From: Proteobacteria bacterium UBA652
GTDB taxonomy: Bacteria; Pseudomonadota; Gammaproteobacteria; Nitrosococcales; Methylophagaceae
NCBI GenBank assembly: GCA_002299915.1
Contig: DBOG01000033.1
Span: forward strand, 1-18,718
Reading direction: 5' to 3'
DNA length: 18,718 nucleotides
Translations under genes and position numbers: made by a program
Notes under the pieces: model-generated
The model's input: only the letters and a program-made list of their open reading frames with translations
Databases searched by the model: none
Told to the model about the DNA's origin: nothing
Shown here: one piece after another, positions 1 to 8,279 of the stretch
How the letters are laid out: every line of letters begins with the position of its first letter
How positions within the stretch are numbered: position 1 is the first letter of the stretch

Positions 1-1767
1 ATTATTAGCGGGGTTAGGGGTGGTTGCACAAACGGGTTGTGTCGGCGCAGCATTGTCCACCATCAAGCCTGTTGATTGCGTTATATTCGTATTCCCCGCT
101 GCATCATTGACCGTAATTGTCGTATCTGATCCATCCAGACTATTTTGTCCAACCGTACCAGTACACATGACATTACCAGTAACATCAGCAGGCGAGGGAG
201 AGCAAACCATTCCCATAACAGTTACCGTTGCATCGTTCTCAACCGCTGTGAGTAACGTGGTAATAACAGTGCCATTATTGGCTGGCGAAGGTAGGGTAGA
301 TGTCACGTTTGGATCGGCAGGTGCGATGGTATCAATCGTAACCGCGAGCGTCGGGGAATGTTCTGATTCGGCGGTTAATTTGGTTTCCGTATAGCTAATA
401 TTATGCACGCCATCTGCAAGCGGAGGCGAAACAGAGACTGATTCAATGCCTGCCCCGACACAAGTATGACTGCCAATGGCTGTGTTGGTAGTTGGATTAT
501 CGGTGTATAGCGTTACGATATTAGCTGTTTCAGCACAAACCACTTCAAAGTTAGCGCCGTTATCAGCGGTTAAATTATCAACGTTAGACTCACCAGAATC
601 CGAAGCATCGTGTAGATCAGGTGCGTTGGAGGGTGTCACGGGTGTGCAATCATGCTCACCATCGGTGATTATCCAGTTATTAGGTGGTGCTTCCATATCT
701 GCACGTGCTGCAACAGCAGCGCAGTAGTTAGAATCTCCCCCAGAAAATTCCACATTCGCTTGCAAACTTTGCGCCTCAAATCCGATTAACATCGCATCAT
801 AACTTGCTGTGGGGAGGGTAACGCCATTAAACATACCTCTCATTTTAGTGACATTGCTAATATCCCAGCCCTGGGTGTTTGGGTTGGCTGAAATGCTATC
901 GGTAAACATAAATCCCATATCGGTGACAGCGGCTGTATTCCAGCCAGTACCAGACGTATTTGGGTTGACCAAGGGCGCCTCGGCAAATAGAGCATACATA
1001 TTTGTGACTAAGGCAGTATTCCAGTGAGTAGTGTTGGGTGTGGCGGACTCAGCTTGCCAAAATAAATAAGCCATATCTGTTACCGCAGCCGTATCCCAGC
1101 CAGTCGTATCTGGGTTGGCTAAGGAAGCAGCTGAAAACATGGCAAACATATTGGTGACGGCAGCCGTATCCCAGTTAGCAGTATCGGGTGTGGCAGCACT
1201 TGCGAAGTAGAATAGATAGCCCATATCTGTTATCCCTGCGGTGTTCCAATTAGACGTATCTGGATCTGCGACGGAAGCGGTTGAGAACATGGCATACATA
1301 CTTATCATGGCAGAAAAGTCAGGTACATCGGTTGCTGGAACAAGCATATTTGATGCCCCATAGAAAGCCTTGGCCATACTAGTCCATTTCCCCGTTCCCC
1401 ATTGGTCTAAAGAAATGATTTTTAATTTGTCGCCTGCATCATTAAAATAAATTCGAGGAAAGCCCGTACTCGCACCACTATTATCCTTAATTCGAATGGT
1501 ATAAGTGCCTGCGGAAAGGTAATCACACGTATAGTTGCCTATTTGGCCAACAGGTGAAATATTAGTGCCTGGATCGGCATCATCGCAATCCACATTATAG
1601 TCATAGCCCATCCCTTCAGTGGGGATGGTGAATTGGATACCTGAAGAACTGCCAAGATTATCGGTTTTAACGGTGATCACAAAATCATCTACAGGTAGCG
1701 CAAATGCAGAGTGACCAATGCCGCTAACAAGTAGCAAGAGGCAAGCGATAAGTGAGTTTTTAAGCAT
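1..1767 (-). CDS. BspA-family (DUF285) leucine-rich-repeat surface protein, partial at its C-terminus
   Basis: I translated this frame by hand: it stays open for 589 codons from ATG 1767-1765 to base 1, so the C-terminus lies outside the window. Residues 1-23 are a Sec signal peptide (MLKNSLIACLLLLVSGIGHS, then AFA). Residues about 25-150 match the usual N-terminal module of bacterial BspA-like proteins, including FPRIYFND and LDQWGTGKWTSM. Residues about 165-315 are DUF285 repeats of 25-27 residues built on a W-[ND]-T-A-x-V-T-[ND]-M-xx-[LM]-F core. From about residue 375 come cysteine-containing Ig-like segments (CAETANIVTLY, VNDAAGNT). Family knowledge suggests an exported, surface-displayed, possibly adhesive protein; the ligand is unknown. 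No good ribosome-binding site is visible. A possible -10 (TATACT) lies at 1807-1802. A C-terminal sorting signal may exist beyond the edge but cannot be seen. Confidence 0.88.
   Translation of the reverse strand, partial: MLKNSLIACLLLLVSGIGHSAFALPVDDFVITVKTDNLGSSSGIQFTIPTEGMGYDYNVDCDDADPGTNISPVGQIGNYTCDYLSAGTYTIRIKDNSGASTGFPRIYFNDAGDKLKIISLDQWGTGKWTSMAKAFYGASNMLVPATDVPDFSAMISMYAMFSTASVADPDTSNWNTAGITDMGYLFYFASAATPDTANWDTAAVTNMFAMFSAASLANPDTTGWDTAAVTDMAYLFWQAESATPNTTHWNTALVTNMYALFAEAPLVNPNTSGTGWNTAAVTDMGFMFTDSISANPNTQGWDISNVTKMRGMFNGVTLPTASYDAMLIGFEAQSLQANVEFSGGDSNYCAAVAARADMEAPPNNWIITDGEHDCTPVTPSNAPDLHDASDSGESNVDNLTADNGANFEVVCAETANIVTLYTDNPTTNTAIGSHTCVGAGIESVSVSPPLADGVHNISYTETKLTAESEHSPTLAVTIDTIAPADPNVTSTLPSPANNGTVITTLLTAVENDATVTVMGMVCSPSPADVTGNVMCTGTVGQNSLDGSDTTITVNDAAGNTNITQSTGLMVDNAAPTQPVCATTPNPANN
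823..1275 (-). repeat. Six tandem DUF285 repeats of about 75 bp inside the surface-protein gene
   Basis: Residues 165-315 of the surface protein contain six consecutive units of 25-27 residues. Each has a [DTN]P[DN]T motif, a conserved W and V-T-[DNK]-M, and ends in F plus small residues. The fifth unit has a two-residue insertion (NTSGTGW). Units alternate in type: DMGYLFYFA and DMAYLFWQA alternate with NMFAMFSAA and NMYALFAEA. This suggests a two-repeat (about 150 bp) block that was itself duplicated. The repeats are coding and have no spacers. Confidence 0.85.
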
Positions 1768-1845
1768 AATATATTAAATGTCTTTATTATTCAGTGCGTT
1801 AAGTATACCGCATATTAAGAGCGGCAAAATTTGAACGAATGATAG

Positions 1846-2535
1846 CTATAGTAATAATTGCGCACCATACTGTTTAAACCATAACCGCGCTGTTTTATAG
1901 TTTGGGTAGTATTGATCGACTTGCTGCCAAAAATCGGCGGAGTGATTGAGATGTTTGAGGTGGCTGAGCTCGTGGATGATAACGTAGTCGATAACCTCAA
2001 TTGGCGCTTGAATGAGTTGCCAGTTAAATTGCACTTCACCGCGCGCATTGCAACTTCCCCAGCGGGCTTTATAAGTCCGCGTGCTGATTTTAGTGGGTTG
2101 TAGCGCCATTATGTCTGCAAAGTGTTGTGTGCGTAGGGTGATGTGATTATCAGCTTGTTGGCGATACCAGTTGATAAGCAGGCGTTTAATGGCTTCGGGT
2201 GTTGGCGGTGTTTTGCTGTGTAGTTGAAGCTGATTATCGGCTAGGGAAAGGGCGGCTTTGCCTGCATGTGGGATATGTACCAGCGGATAGTTTTCACCCA
2301 AATAAGCATGGGTTCCTCCGATGCTATATTGCCGTTCTAGCGGTGGGGTGGCCTGAGCAAGTTTTTGCTTTATCCAGCGTGATTTTTTATCCACAAAGGC
2401 TTCCGCTTCTCTTAAGGCGAGCGTATGGGGCATGCGGATGGTTGCACCCTCATGAGAAATCTGTAGTGATAAGCTTTTTCGGCGGCGGCTACGGATGATT
2501 TTAACCTCGAAGCCATCGCCTTGGATAATAGTCAT
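1846..2535 (-). CDS. ygjP: YgjP-like metallopeptidase-fold protein (M48/DUF45 family)
   Basis: This 229-residue protein has the full signature of the YgjP/DUF45 family. RWGSC is at residues 158-162, and the zinc motif HELSH at 188-192 is followed by H198 in NHSADFW. The C-terminus keeps the aromatic tail typical of the family (YYPNYKTARLWF). Proteins of this group have a zincin fold; E. coli YgjP has been reported to act as a UTP pyrophosphatase, so the 'peptidase' label may not describe the true activity. The ATG at 2535 precedes a short divergent spacer of 76 bp shared with dusA. No clear Shine-Dalgarno sequence is seen. Length is normal and all three metal-binding histidines are present. 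Confidence 0.88.
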   Translation of the reverse strand: MTIIQGDGFEVKIIRSRRRKSLSLQISHEGATIRMPHTLALREAEAFVDKKSRWIKQKLAQATPPLERQYSIGGTHAYLGENYPLVHIPHAGKAALSLADNQLQLHSKTPPTPEAIKRLLINWYRQQADNHITLRTQHFADIMALQPTKISTRTYKARWGSCNARGEVQFNWQLIQAPIEVIDYVIIHELSHLKHLNHSADFWQQVDQYYPNYKTARLWFKQYGAQLLL

Positions 2536-2611
2536 ATTTGATTACGAACTAAAAGAAAAATGATATTTTACGGTATCATGGCGACTTCAGCTAATTGAGA
2601 CACTGTATTTT

Positions 2612-3598
2612 ATGGGCCAAATTCCCGCCTACCGCTTATCCATCGCACCAATGCTAGATTGGACCAATCGAGATTATCGCTATTTTATGCGATTGATAAC
2701 GAAACACAGCTTGTTATATACCGAAATGGTCACCACAGGCGCGCTGCTTTATGGTGATAATTTGCCTCGGTTTTTAGGCCATGATGCTTCCGAACAGCCA
2801 GTGGCATTACAGTTAGGAGGCAGCGATCCTACAGATTTGGCTGCATGCGCCAAATTAGGCGAAGAGCTTGGCTATCGTGAGATTAATCTTAATGTGGGTT
2901 GCCCTAGTGATCGGGTGCAATCAGGTCGATTTGGTGCGTGTCTGATGGGGGAGCCTGCGCTGGTGGCAGAATGTGTGGCAGCGATGCAAGCGGTTGTTGA
3001 TATTCCGGTAACGGTAAAAACCCGCTTGGGTATTGATGAGCAGGATAGCTATGAATTTCTAGCTGAATTTATTGAGACCGTATCAGAAGCAGGCTGTGAG
3101 CACTTTATTCTCCATGCGCGCAAAGCATGGTTAAGTGGTTTAAGCCCAAAACAGAATCGCGATGTGCCGCCGTTAGATTATGGGCGAGTGATGCAGATCA
3201 AACAGGATTTTCCTGATTTGAAGATCATGCTCAATGGCGGCGTGCAGACTTTAGATGAAGCGAGGCAACATTTACAGCAAGTCGATGGCGTGATGATGGG
3301 GCGGGCGGCGTATCATGACCCGTATTGCTTAGCAGCGGTGGATAAAGACTTATTTGATGATGATCATGCCGTATTATCGCGCCATGGCGTGGTGCACGCG
3401 ATGTTGCCGTATATCGAAAAGAGGCTGACCGAAGGAAGAGGATTAAAAACAATCACACGCCACATGCTAGGCTTATTCCAAGGCCAAGCAGGCGCCAAAA
3501 TATGGAGGCGCACGATCAGCGAGCAAGCACATATTAAAGGCGCGGGTATTGAAGTGGTGGAGCGGGCATTGGCCTTGGTTCCTACCGTTATTTCCTAA
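2612..3598 (+). CDS. dusA: tRNA-dihydrouridine(20/20a) synthase DusA
   Basis: This FMN-dependent enzyme reduces uridine 20/20a in the D-loop of tRNAs with NADPH. The 328-residue product has the DusA N-terminus (SIAPMLDWTNRDYRYFMR, residues 10-26), the active-site segment LNVGCPSDRVQSG with catalytic Cys97, then KTRLGID and NGGV in the FMN-binding barrel. Residues about 258-320 are the helical tRNA-binding domain (TRHMLGLFQG...WRR). Length agrees with DusA rather than DusB or DusC. The ATG at 2612 has only a weak GAGA upstream. The stop codon lies inside the end of the convergent ABC permease gene, giving an 11-bp tail-to-tail overlap. Confidence 0.95.
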   Translation: MGQIPAYRLSIAPMLDWTNRDYRYFMRLITKHSLLYTEMVTTGALLYGDNLPRFLGHDASEQPVALQLGGSDPTDLAACAKLGEELGYREINLNVGCPSDRVQSGRFGACLMGEPALVAECVAAMQAVVDIPVTVKTRLGIDEQDSYEFLAEFIETVSEAGCEHFILHARKAWLSGLSPKQNRDVPPLDYGRVMQIKQDFPDLKIMLNGGVQTLDEARQHLQQVDGVMMGRAAYHDPYCLAAVDKDLFDDDHAVLSRHGVVHAMLPYIEKRLTEGRGLKTITRHMLGLFQGQAGAKIWRRTISEQAHIKGAGIEVVERALALVPTVIS

Positions 3599-4361
3599 GT
3601 CCCGTCCCGTTCTTTAATAGCTTCAATGCAAATAAGCTTAGCCCAATAATACAGCCAACAATAATGATAAAGGCAGTGGTAGGCGACACATCTGAGGTGC
3701 CTAGCATGCCATAGCGGAAGCCATTGACGAGATAGAAAAGGGGGTTAAAGTGGGAAGCTGTTTGGCCGATTTCGGGCAATAGGCTGATGGAGTAGAACAC
3801 GCCACCGAGATAGGTGAGCGGGGTGAGGATAAAGGTGGGCACAATGGAGATCTGGTCAAAGCTATTGGCATAGAGTGCGTTAATGAAGCCGCCGAGGGCG
3901 AAGAGGATGGCACTGAGGAGAATGATGCTCACAGTGATAACCGGGTGGGCGATGTGTATGTCGGTGAAAAACAGCGAGATAATAGTGACGATAATGCCGA
4001 CCAATAAACCACGGGTCACGCCGCCCGCCAGATAACCAATCAGGATAAAGCTATTGGAGAGCGGGGCGATCAGGAGTTCTTCAATATGGCTTTGGAATTT
4101 AGCGCTGTAAAAAGAGGAGGCAACATTACTATAGGCATTATTGATAATCGACATCATGATGATGCCGGGGGTGATATATTCGATATAGCTAAAGCCATCC
4201 ATTTCACCAATGCGGCGACCAATGAGATTGCCGAAAATAATAAAATACAGCGTCATGGTAATCGCGGCAGGCAAGATGGTTTGTGGCCAGATCCGTAGGA
4301 AACGGCGGATTTCTCGGATCAGAATGGTTTGCAAGCCCACCCAGTTATAGCGTGCGTTCAT
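3588..4361 (-). CDS. yadH: ABC-2 type transporter permease, YadH-like
   Basis: This 257-residue integral membrane subunit is the length of E. coli YadH (256). It begins with a cytosolic stretch (RYNWVGLQTILIREIRRFLRIW) and then has about six hydrophobic segments typical of ABC-2 permeases. The motif YLGGVFYSISLLPE (near residues 184-197) and NPLFYLVNGFRYGMLG (about 207-222) are hallmarks of this subfamily. The ATG overlaps the stop of the ATPase gene by 4 bp (ATGA), so the two are translationally coupled and should form one exporter. The substrate cannot be read from the sequence. YadGH-type pairs are usually annotated as exporters of unknown lipid-like or drug substrates. Confidence 0.93.
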   Translation of the reverse strand: MNARYNWVGLQTILIREIRRFLRIWPQTILPAAITMTLYFIIFGNLIGRRIGEMDGFSYIEYITPGIIMMSIINNAYSNVASSFYSAKFQSHIEELLIAPLSNSFILIGYLAGGVTRGLLVGIIVTIISLFFTDIHIAHPVITVSIILLSAILFALGGFINALYANSFDQISIVPTFILTPLTYLGGVFYSISLLPEIGQTASHFNPLFYLVNGFRYGMLGTSDVSPTTAFIIIVGCIIGLSLFALKLLKNGTGLRK

Positions 4362-5287
4362 GAGTTTGCTCCATGTACGGTTGGCTCAACCAAGGTTAAA
4401 AATAATTCTTCTAGGCGATTGGCTTTGTTTTTCATGCTGGCGACGGTGATGCCTTGTTTGCTCAGCTCGGTAAATAGGGGCGTGAGGTGTTCGCTGCTTT
4501 TTAGGCTGACTTCTAAGGTTGTATGATCAATGAGTTCACACGGTGCATCGATTTGCGGGCAGCCATCAATTGGCTCCGCGAGATAGAGAATAAAGGTTTG
4601 ATGGCCGAGCCGGCTGAGTAAGGATTTCATATCGGTGTTTTCAATGATCTTGCCTTGATCAATAATCGCGATATTGCGGCAAAGACTTTCAGCTTCTTCC
4701 AGATAATGGGTGGTGAGGATAATAGTGGTGCCATCGGCATTAAGCTGTTGCAAAAATTCCCACATCGAGCGGCGCAATTCAATATCTACGCCAGCGGTGG
4801 GCTCATCCAAAATTAATAACTGGGGTTGATGGACTAAGGCGCGGGCAATCATCAGCCGACGTTTCATGCCGCCAGATAAGGTGCGGGCAATGTTATCACG
4901 CTTTTCCCATAGCCCTAACTGTTTGAGCAAGCGATCGGCGTGTGGCTCAGCTTGTGCGCTAGGGATCCCGTAATAACCTGCTTGGGTAATGAGGATATGT
5001 TTTATTTTCTCAAAACCATTGAAGTTAAATTCTTGCGGTACTAGTCCAATATGGCGTTTAGCTTCATTCACAGCGGTGGCTGAATTTACCCCAAACACAT
5101 GCACGTCACCAGACGTGCGGGTAACCAAATCTGCAATCACGCCAATCGTTGTTGATTTACCTGCGCCATTGGGACCAAGCAAGGCAAAAAAATCACCTTG
5201 TTCGATTTCAAGATCAATTCCTTTAAGAGCATGGAAACCATTGCTATAGGTTTTTTGTAGGTTTTTGATGGATAATGCGGTATTCAT
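4358..5287 (-). CDS. yadG: ABC transporter ATP-binding protein, YadG-like
   Basis: This is the ATPase subunit of the exporter encoded with the downstream permease. From ATG 5287 it is 309 residues: Walker A GPNGAGKST at 38-46, Q-loop VPQEFNF near 83-89, ABC signature LSGGMKRRL at 137-145, Walker B LLILDEP at 157-163, and the switch histidine H194 in TTHYLEEAE. A C-terminal extension of about 90 residues follows, as in YadG. An in-frame ATG seven codons upstream (5308) would add MYHASLS. I prefer 5287 because MNTALSIKNLQKTY matches the normal family start, but neither start has a clear ribosome-binding site. The gene is divergent from mutH across a very short spacer. Confidence 0.93.
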   Translation of the reverse strand: MNTALSIKNLQKTYSNGFHALKGIDLEIEQGDFFALLGPNGAGKSTTIGVIADLVTRTSGDVHVFGVNSATAVNEAKRHIGLVPQEFNFNGFEKIKHILITQAGYYGIPSAQAEPHADRLLKQLGLWEKRDNIARTLSGGMKRRLMIARALVHQPQLLILDEPTAGVDIELRRSMWEFLQQLNADGTTIILTTHYLEEAESLCRNIAIIDQGKIIENTDMKSLLSRLGHQTFILYLAEPIDGCPQIDAPCELIDHTTLEVSLKSSEHLTPLFTELSKQGITVASMKNKANRLEELFLTLVEPTVHGANS

Positions 5288-5334
5288 AGATAGGGAAGCA
5301 TGATACATGAAGCCGGCTAGGGTATCATTAGGAG

Positions 5335-6006
5335 ATGGATAAAAATATAATATTACCCCCGCAATCAGAAGCTGAGCTGTTAGTCCGCTGTGAGCAGATA
5401 ATGGGCAAAACGCTGGGTCAGCTAGCGGCGATCGTCGGTTGGTCTGTGCCGCCTGATTTAAGACGGCATAAAGGTTGGGTGGGTGAGTTATTGGAAACCT
5501 GCTTGGGTGCCGAAGCAGGTAATCAAGCCAAGCCTGATTTTATCGGAATAGGCGTGGAGATGAAAACCTTACCGCTCAACGCGCAAGGACAACCTAAGGA
5601 ATCGACCTATGTTTGCACCGTCTCGTTGCAACAAACAGGCGAGCTTACTTGGCAAGAAAGTTGGGTCAGAGAGAAACTCTCGAACGTGTTATGGGTGCCT
5701 GTGGAAGCAGATAATGAGATTGCGCTGGCAGAGCGTTATGTGGGCAAGGCATGGATTTGGCAGCCGAGCGCGCAGCAGGAAGCTATTTTACAGCAGGATT
5801 GGCAGGAGCTGATGGATTGCATTGTGTTAGGCGAACAAGATAGCCTGACGGCGCATATGGGCCAATATCTTCAGATCAGACCGAAAGCGGCGCATAGTCG
5901 TATTCGGGCAACAGGCATATCGGATGCAGGTGAACACACGCGAACGAATCCGAAGGGGTTTTATTTAAGGGCAAGTTTTACGCGGCAGATTTTAGCGGCG
6001 GGTTAA
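5335..6006 (+). CDS. mutH: DNA mismatch repair endonuclease MutH
   Basis: MutH nicks the unmethylated strand at hemimethylated GATC sites when activated by MutS and MutL. The 223-residue product aligns along its length with E. coli MutH (229). The catalytic D-(X)6-E-X-K motif is intact as D68, E75 and K77 in KPDFIGIGVEMKTLP. Other matches are KGWVGELLE (46-54), WVPVE, and the C-terminal GQYLQIRPKAAHSR and GFYLRASFT segments. Presence of MutH implies Dam methylation in this organism. The start is slightly odd: AGGAG sits directly against the ATG with no spacer, and no other in-frame ATG is near. The gene is convergent with leuC, 30 bp away. Confidence 0.95.
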   Translation: MDKNIILPPQSEAELLVRCEQIMGKTLGQLAAIVGWSVPPDLRRHKGWVGELLETCLGAEAGNQAKPDFIGIGVEMKTLPLNAQGQPKESTYVCTVSLQQTGELTWQESWVREKLSNVLWVPVEADNEIALAERYVGKAWIWQPSAQQEAILQQDWQELMDCIVLGEQDSLTAHMGQYLQIRPKAAHSRIRATGISDAGEHTRTNPKGFYLRASFTRQILAAG

Positions 6007-6010
6007 AGCC

Positions 6011-6029
6011 CCCTCTCCCAGGGAGAGGG
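6011..6029. repeat. Perfect 9-bp inverted repeat between mutH and leuC
   Basis: CCCTCTCCC and GGGAGAGGG are separated by one base and lie in the 30-bp gap between the convergent stop codons of mutH and leuC. The sequence just before the left arm is TAAAGCC. There is no strong T-run on either side, so it could be a weak bidirectional terminator or a dispersed palindromic element. A related sequence lies upstream of leuC at 7537-7560. Confidence 0.6.
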
Positions 6030-6036
6030 TTTAGGT

Positions 6037-7440
6037 TTACTGACTTACGTCCACAAAATGCCCAGCCACAGCCGCCGCCGCCGCCATCGCAGGGCTGACT
6101 AAATGCGTACGGCCACCTTGGCCTTGGCGGCCTTCGAAGTTGCGGTTGGAAGTGGAAGCGCAATGTTCGCCTGATTCTAGGCGGTCGGCATTCATCGCGA
6201 GGCACATAGAGCAACCAGGATCGCGCCATTCAAAGCCAGCCTCGATAAATATTTTATCAAGGCCTTCGGCTTCGGCTTGCTCTTTCACTAAGCCAGAACC
6301 GGGCACAACTAAGGCTTGTTTTATATTGTCAGCAACCATACGACCATTGATAACTTCAGCGGCTTGACGTAAGTCTTCAATTCTTGCATTGGTACAGGAA
6401 CCGATAAACACACGGTCAAGTGGGATATCAGTGATTTTCTGATTAGCTGTGAGTCCCATATAGGCCAAGGCCTTTTCAATCCCATTTTGTTTAACGGCAT
6501 CAGCTTCATCGGCTGGATTGGGTACGCTTTCATCAACGGCCACCACCATTTCAGGTGAAGTGCCCCAGGTGACTTGCGGTTTGATGTTTGTGGCTTTAAG
6601 CACGATGGTTTTATCGAATACAGCACTTTCATCACTATGCAATTCACGCCATGCGGTCACTGCTTTCTCCCAATCATCACCTTTAGGCGAAAAAGGGCGA
6701 CCTTTTAAGTAATTAATCGTGGTGTCGTCCACTGCAATAATACCGACCCGGGCACCCGCTTCGATAGTCATATTACACACCGTCATTCGGCCTTCCATAC
6801 TGAGGGCCTCAATCGCTTCACCAGCAAATTCGATGGTGTAACCTGTACCACCTGCCGTACCCAGCTCGCCGATAATAGCGAGCACAATATCTTTTGCAGT
6901 GATACCGGGATTTACATGGCCATCAACACGCACCAACATATTCTTGGCTTTCTTTTGGATTAAGCATTGGGTAGCGAGCACATGTTCGACTTCCGAGGTA
7001 CCAATACCAAAGGCGAGTGCACCAAAGGCACCATGGGTAGAGGTATGGGAATCACCGCACACAACTGTCATGCCCGGTAAAGTGGCACCTTGTTCAGGGC
7101 CGACCACATGCAAAATTCCTTGGCGAATATCATCAAGATCATATTCTGTCACGCCAAACTCTTTGCAATTTTTATCTAAGGTGTCGATCTGTAATTTTGC
7201 AATGGGATCAGCAATACCTTGATCACGATCGCGCGTGGGCACATTATGATCAGGTGTCGCTAAAATAGAGCTGAGACGGCGCGGTGCACGGCCAGCAAGG
7301 CGCAAGCCTTCAAAGGCCTGTGGTGAGGTGACCTCATGCACAAGATGGCGATCGATATAAATCAGCGACGTACCACTTTCATCCGTGCGGACGAGATGTT
7401 GCTGCCAAAGTTTATCGTAAAGGGTGTTTGCTGCGCACAT
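6037..7440 (-). CDS. leuC: 3-isopropylmalate dehydratase large subunit LeuC
   Basis: LeuC with LeuD isomerises 2-isopropylmalate to 3-isopropylmalate in leucine biosynthesis. The 467-residue protein has the normal length and all [4Fe-4S] ligands: C349 (FIGSCTNAR), C410 and C413 (DPGCSMCLAMN). Other family signatures are ATPDHNVPTR (61-70), GDSHTSTHGAFG (129-140) and RNFEGRQGQGGRTHLVSPAMAAAAAV near the C-terminus. The start at ATG 7440 gives the usual NTLYDKLWQQHLV N-terminus, although no clear Shine-Dalgarno is seen. Unusually there is no leuD or leuB next to it: downstream is convergent mutH and upstream is a 200-bp intergenic stretch. The partner subunit must be encoded elsewhere. Confidence 0.96.
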   Translation of the reverse strand: MCAANTLYDKLWQQHLVRTDESGTSLIYIDRHLVHEVTSPQAFEGLRLAGRAPRRLSSILATPDHNVPTRDRDQGIADPIAKLQIDTLDKNCKEFGVTEYDLDDIRQGILHVVGPEQGATLPGMTVVCGDSHTSTHGAFGALAFGIGTSEVEHVLATQCLIQKKAKNMLVRVDGHVNPGITAKDIVLAIIGELGTAGGTGYTIEFAGEAIEALSMEGRMTVCNMTIEAGARVGIIAVDDTTINYLKGRPFSPKGDDWEKAVTAWRELHSDESAVFDKTIVLKATNIKPQVTWGTSPEMVVAVDESVPNPADEADAVKQNGIEKALAYMGLTANQKITDIPLDRVFIGSCTNARIEDLRQAAEVINGRMVADNIKQALVVPGSGLVKEQAEAEGLDKIFIEAGFEWRDPGCSMCLAMNADRLESGEHCASTSNRNFEGRQGQGGRTHLVSPAMAAAAAVAGHFVDVSQ

Positions 7441-7472
7441 AATGGTTAATCGGATCCGGTTCTAAAGTGACT

Positions 7473-7478
7473 ATTATA
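7473..7478 (-). promoter_or_regulatory. Consensus -10 element (TATAAT) of a probable leuC promoter
   Basis: On the minus strand a perfect TATAAT, directly preceded by TG, lies 32 nt before the leuC ATG. The expected -35 position holds only a poor match, so the promoter may need an activator. The leader would be about 25 nt, too short for a leucine attenuator. Confidence 0.5.
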
Positions 7479-7536
7479 CAGGTGATGTTGCGTAGAGGCA
7501 CAGGGATCGCGGAGGAATATGAGTGCCTAGAGATAA

Positions 7537-7560
7537 AGCCCTCTCCAGGGGGAAAGGGCT
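7537..7560. repeat. Imperfect palindrome upstream of leuC, related to the one after mutH
   Basis: AGCCCTCTCC and GGAAAGGGCT form 10-bp arms with one mismatch around AGGG. Like the copy at 6011-6029 it is preceded by TAAAGCC, and the two share a TAAAGCC...CTCTCC...AGGG core in the same orientation. It lies between the hps terminator and the leuC promoter. Confidence 0.5.
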
Positions 7561-7579
7561 AAATAATAGTTAATAAAAA

Positions 7580-7607
7580 AGCGCATATCCCTTGCGGGGT
7601 ATGCGCT
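7580..7607 (-). terminator. Rho-independent terminator of the first hps gene
   Basis: The arms AGCGCATATCCC (7580-7591) and GGGGTATGCGCT (7596-7607) pair over 12 bp with one G-T position around a TTGC loop. Read on the minus strand the stem is followed by a run of six T (7579-7574). It starts 36 bp after the hps stop codon. Confidence 0.88.
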
Positions 7608-7643
7608 TTCTATTTTGTACTTAGCTTTGAAGTTAAAAGCTAA

Positions 7644-8279
7644 TTAAGCTGCATCAACCAATGCACGCAATTCTTTAGCAGAAGCTGCTGGAGAATCTGC
7701 GCCATAGATAGCTGCGCCAACTACAACGATAGCTGCACCAGCTTGAACAGTGCTTTGGATTGTATCTTTGTTGATACCACCCGCAACTGAGATTTTAACA
7801 TCTAAGCCAAGACCTGCAATAGTTGCTAAATCAGCAAAAGGTGTTTGACCTGCTGCTTGCGCGTCAAGACCGGTGTGAACACCGATGATTTGAGCGCCGT
7901 TTTTAGCTGCTGCAGTTGCAACCGCTGCTTTATCTTCAACACCGATAAGATCAACTTGTGCTTCACCACCGTTAGCGTTTGCCGCGGCAATAACACCATT
8001 GATTGTAGCCATGTCAGCTGCACCAAGTACGGTTGTGATTGAACCACCTGCTTCGAAGAACGGTGCTGATTCATATTCACCTGCATCCATTGTTTTAAGA
8101 TCAACAAGGATGATTTTATCTGGGTGAGCTGCTTTTAAAGCTGTAACCAATTTAAGGCCGTTATGCTTGATGCATGGTGTGCCGATTTCTAAGATATCAA
8201 CATGCTCAGCAACTTGTGCTGCTAATGCCAATGTTGCGTCGAAGTCTAGTGAATCTAGAGCCATTTGGATTTGTGCCAT
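7644..8279 (-). CDS. hxlA: 3-hexulose-6-phosphate synthase (copy 1)
   Basis: HPS joins formaldehyde to D-ribulose 5-phosphate to give D-arabino-3-hexulose 6-phosphate, the fixation step of the ribulose monophosphate cycle. From ATG 8279 the protein is 211 residues. It is an orotidine-decarboxylase-fold barrel with DILEIGTPCIK, the catalytic LVDLKTMDAGEYE segment, GVHTGLDAQ and the phosphate-binding SVAGGI and VVVGAAI motifs. The open frame extends five codons upstream to a TTG, but GAGG placed 9 nt before ATG 8279 decides for the ATG. By hand alignment it is about 85% identical to the second copy at 10349-10990. It has its own promoter and terminator, so it forms a single-gene unit downstream of transaldolase. 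Confidence 0.95.
   Translation of the reverse strand: MAQIQMALDSLDFDATLALAAQVAEHVDILEIGTPCIKHNGLKLVTALKAAHPDKIILVDLKTMDAGEYESAPFFEAGGSITTVLGAADMATINGVIAAANANGGEAQVDLIGVEDKAAVATAAAKNGAQIIGVHTGLDAQAAGQTPFADLATIAGLGLDVKISVAGGINKDTIQSTVQAGAAIVVVGAAIYGADSPAASAKELRALVDAA

Noticed and set aside
20..1027. Three plus-strand ORFs of 72-124 codons opposite the surface-protein gene
   Set aside because: They are antisense shadows of a continuous 589-codon minus-strand frame with a signal peptide and clear DUF285 repeats; their products look like nothing known.
823..1275. Regular repeats of about 75 bp that might suggest a CRISPR or satellite array
   Set aside because: They translate into in-frame DUF285 repeats, diverge at silent sites and have no unique spacers.
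3588..3598. Possible frameshift or assembly error where dusA and the ABC permease overlap
   Set aside because: Both proteins end at the normal family length; an 11-bp tail-to-tail overlap is ordinary in compact genomes.
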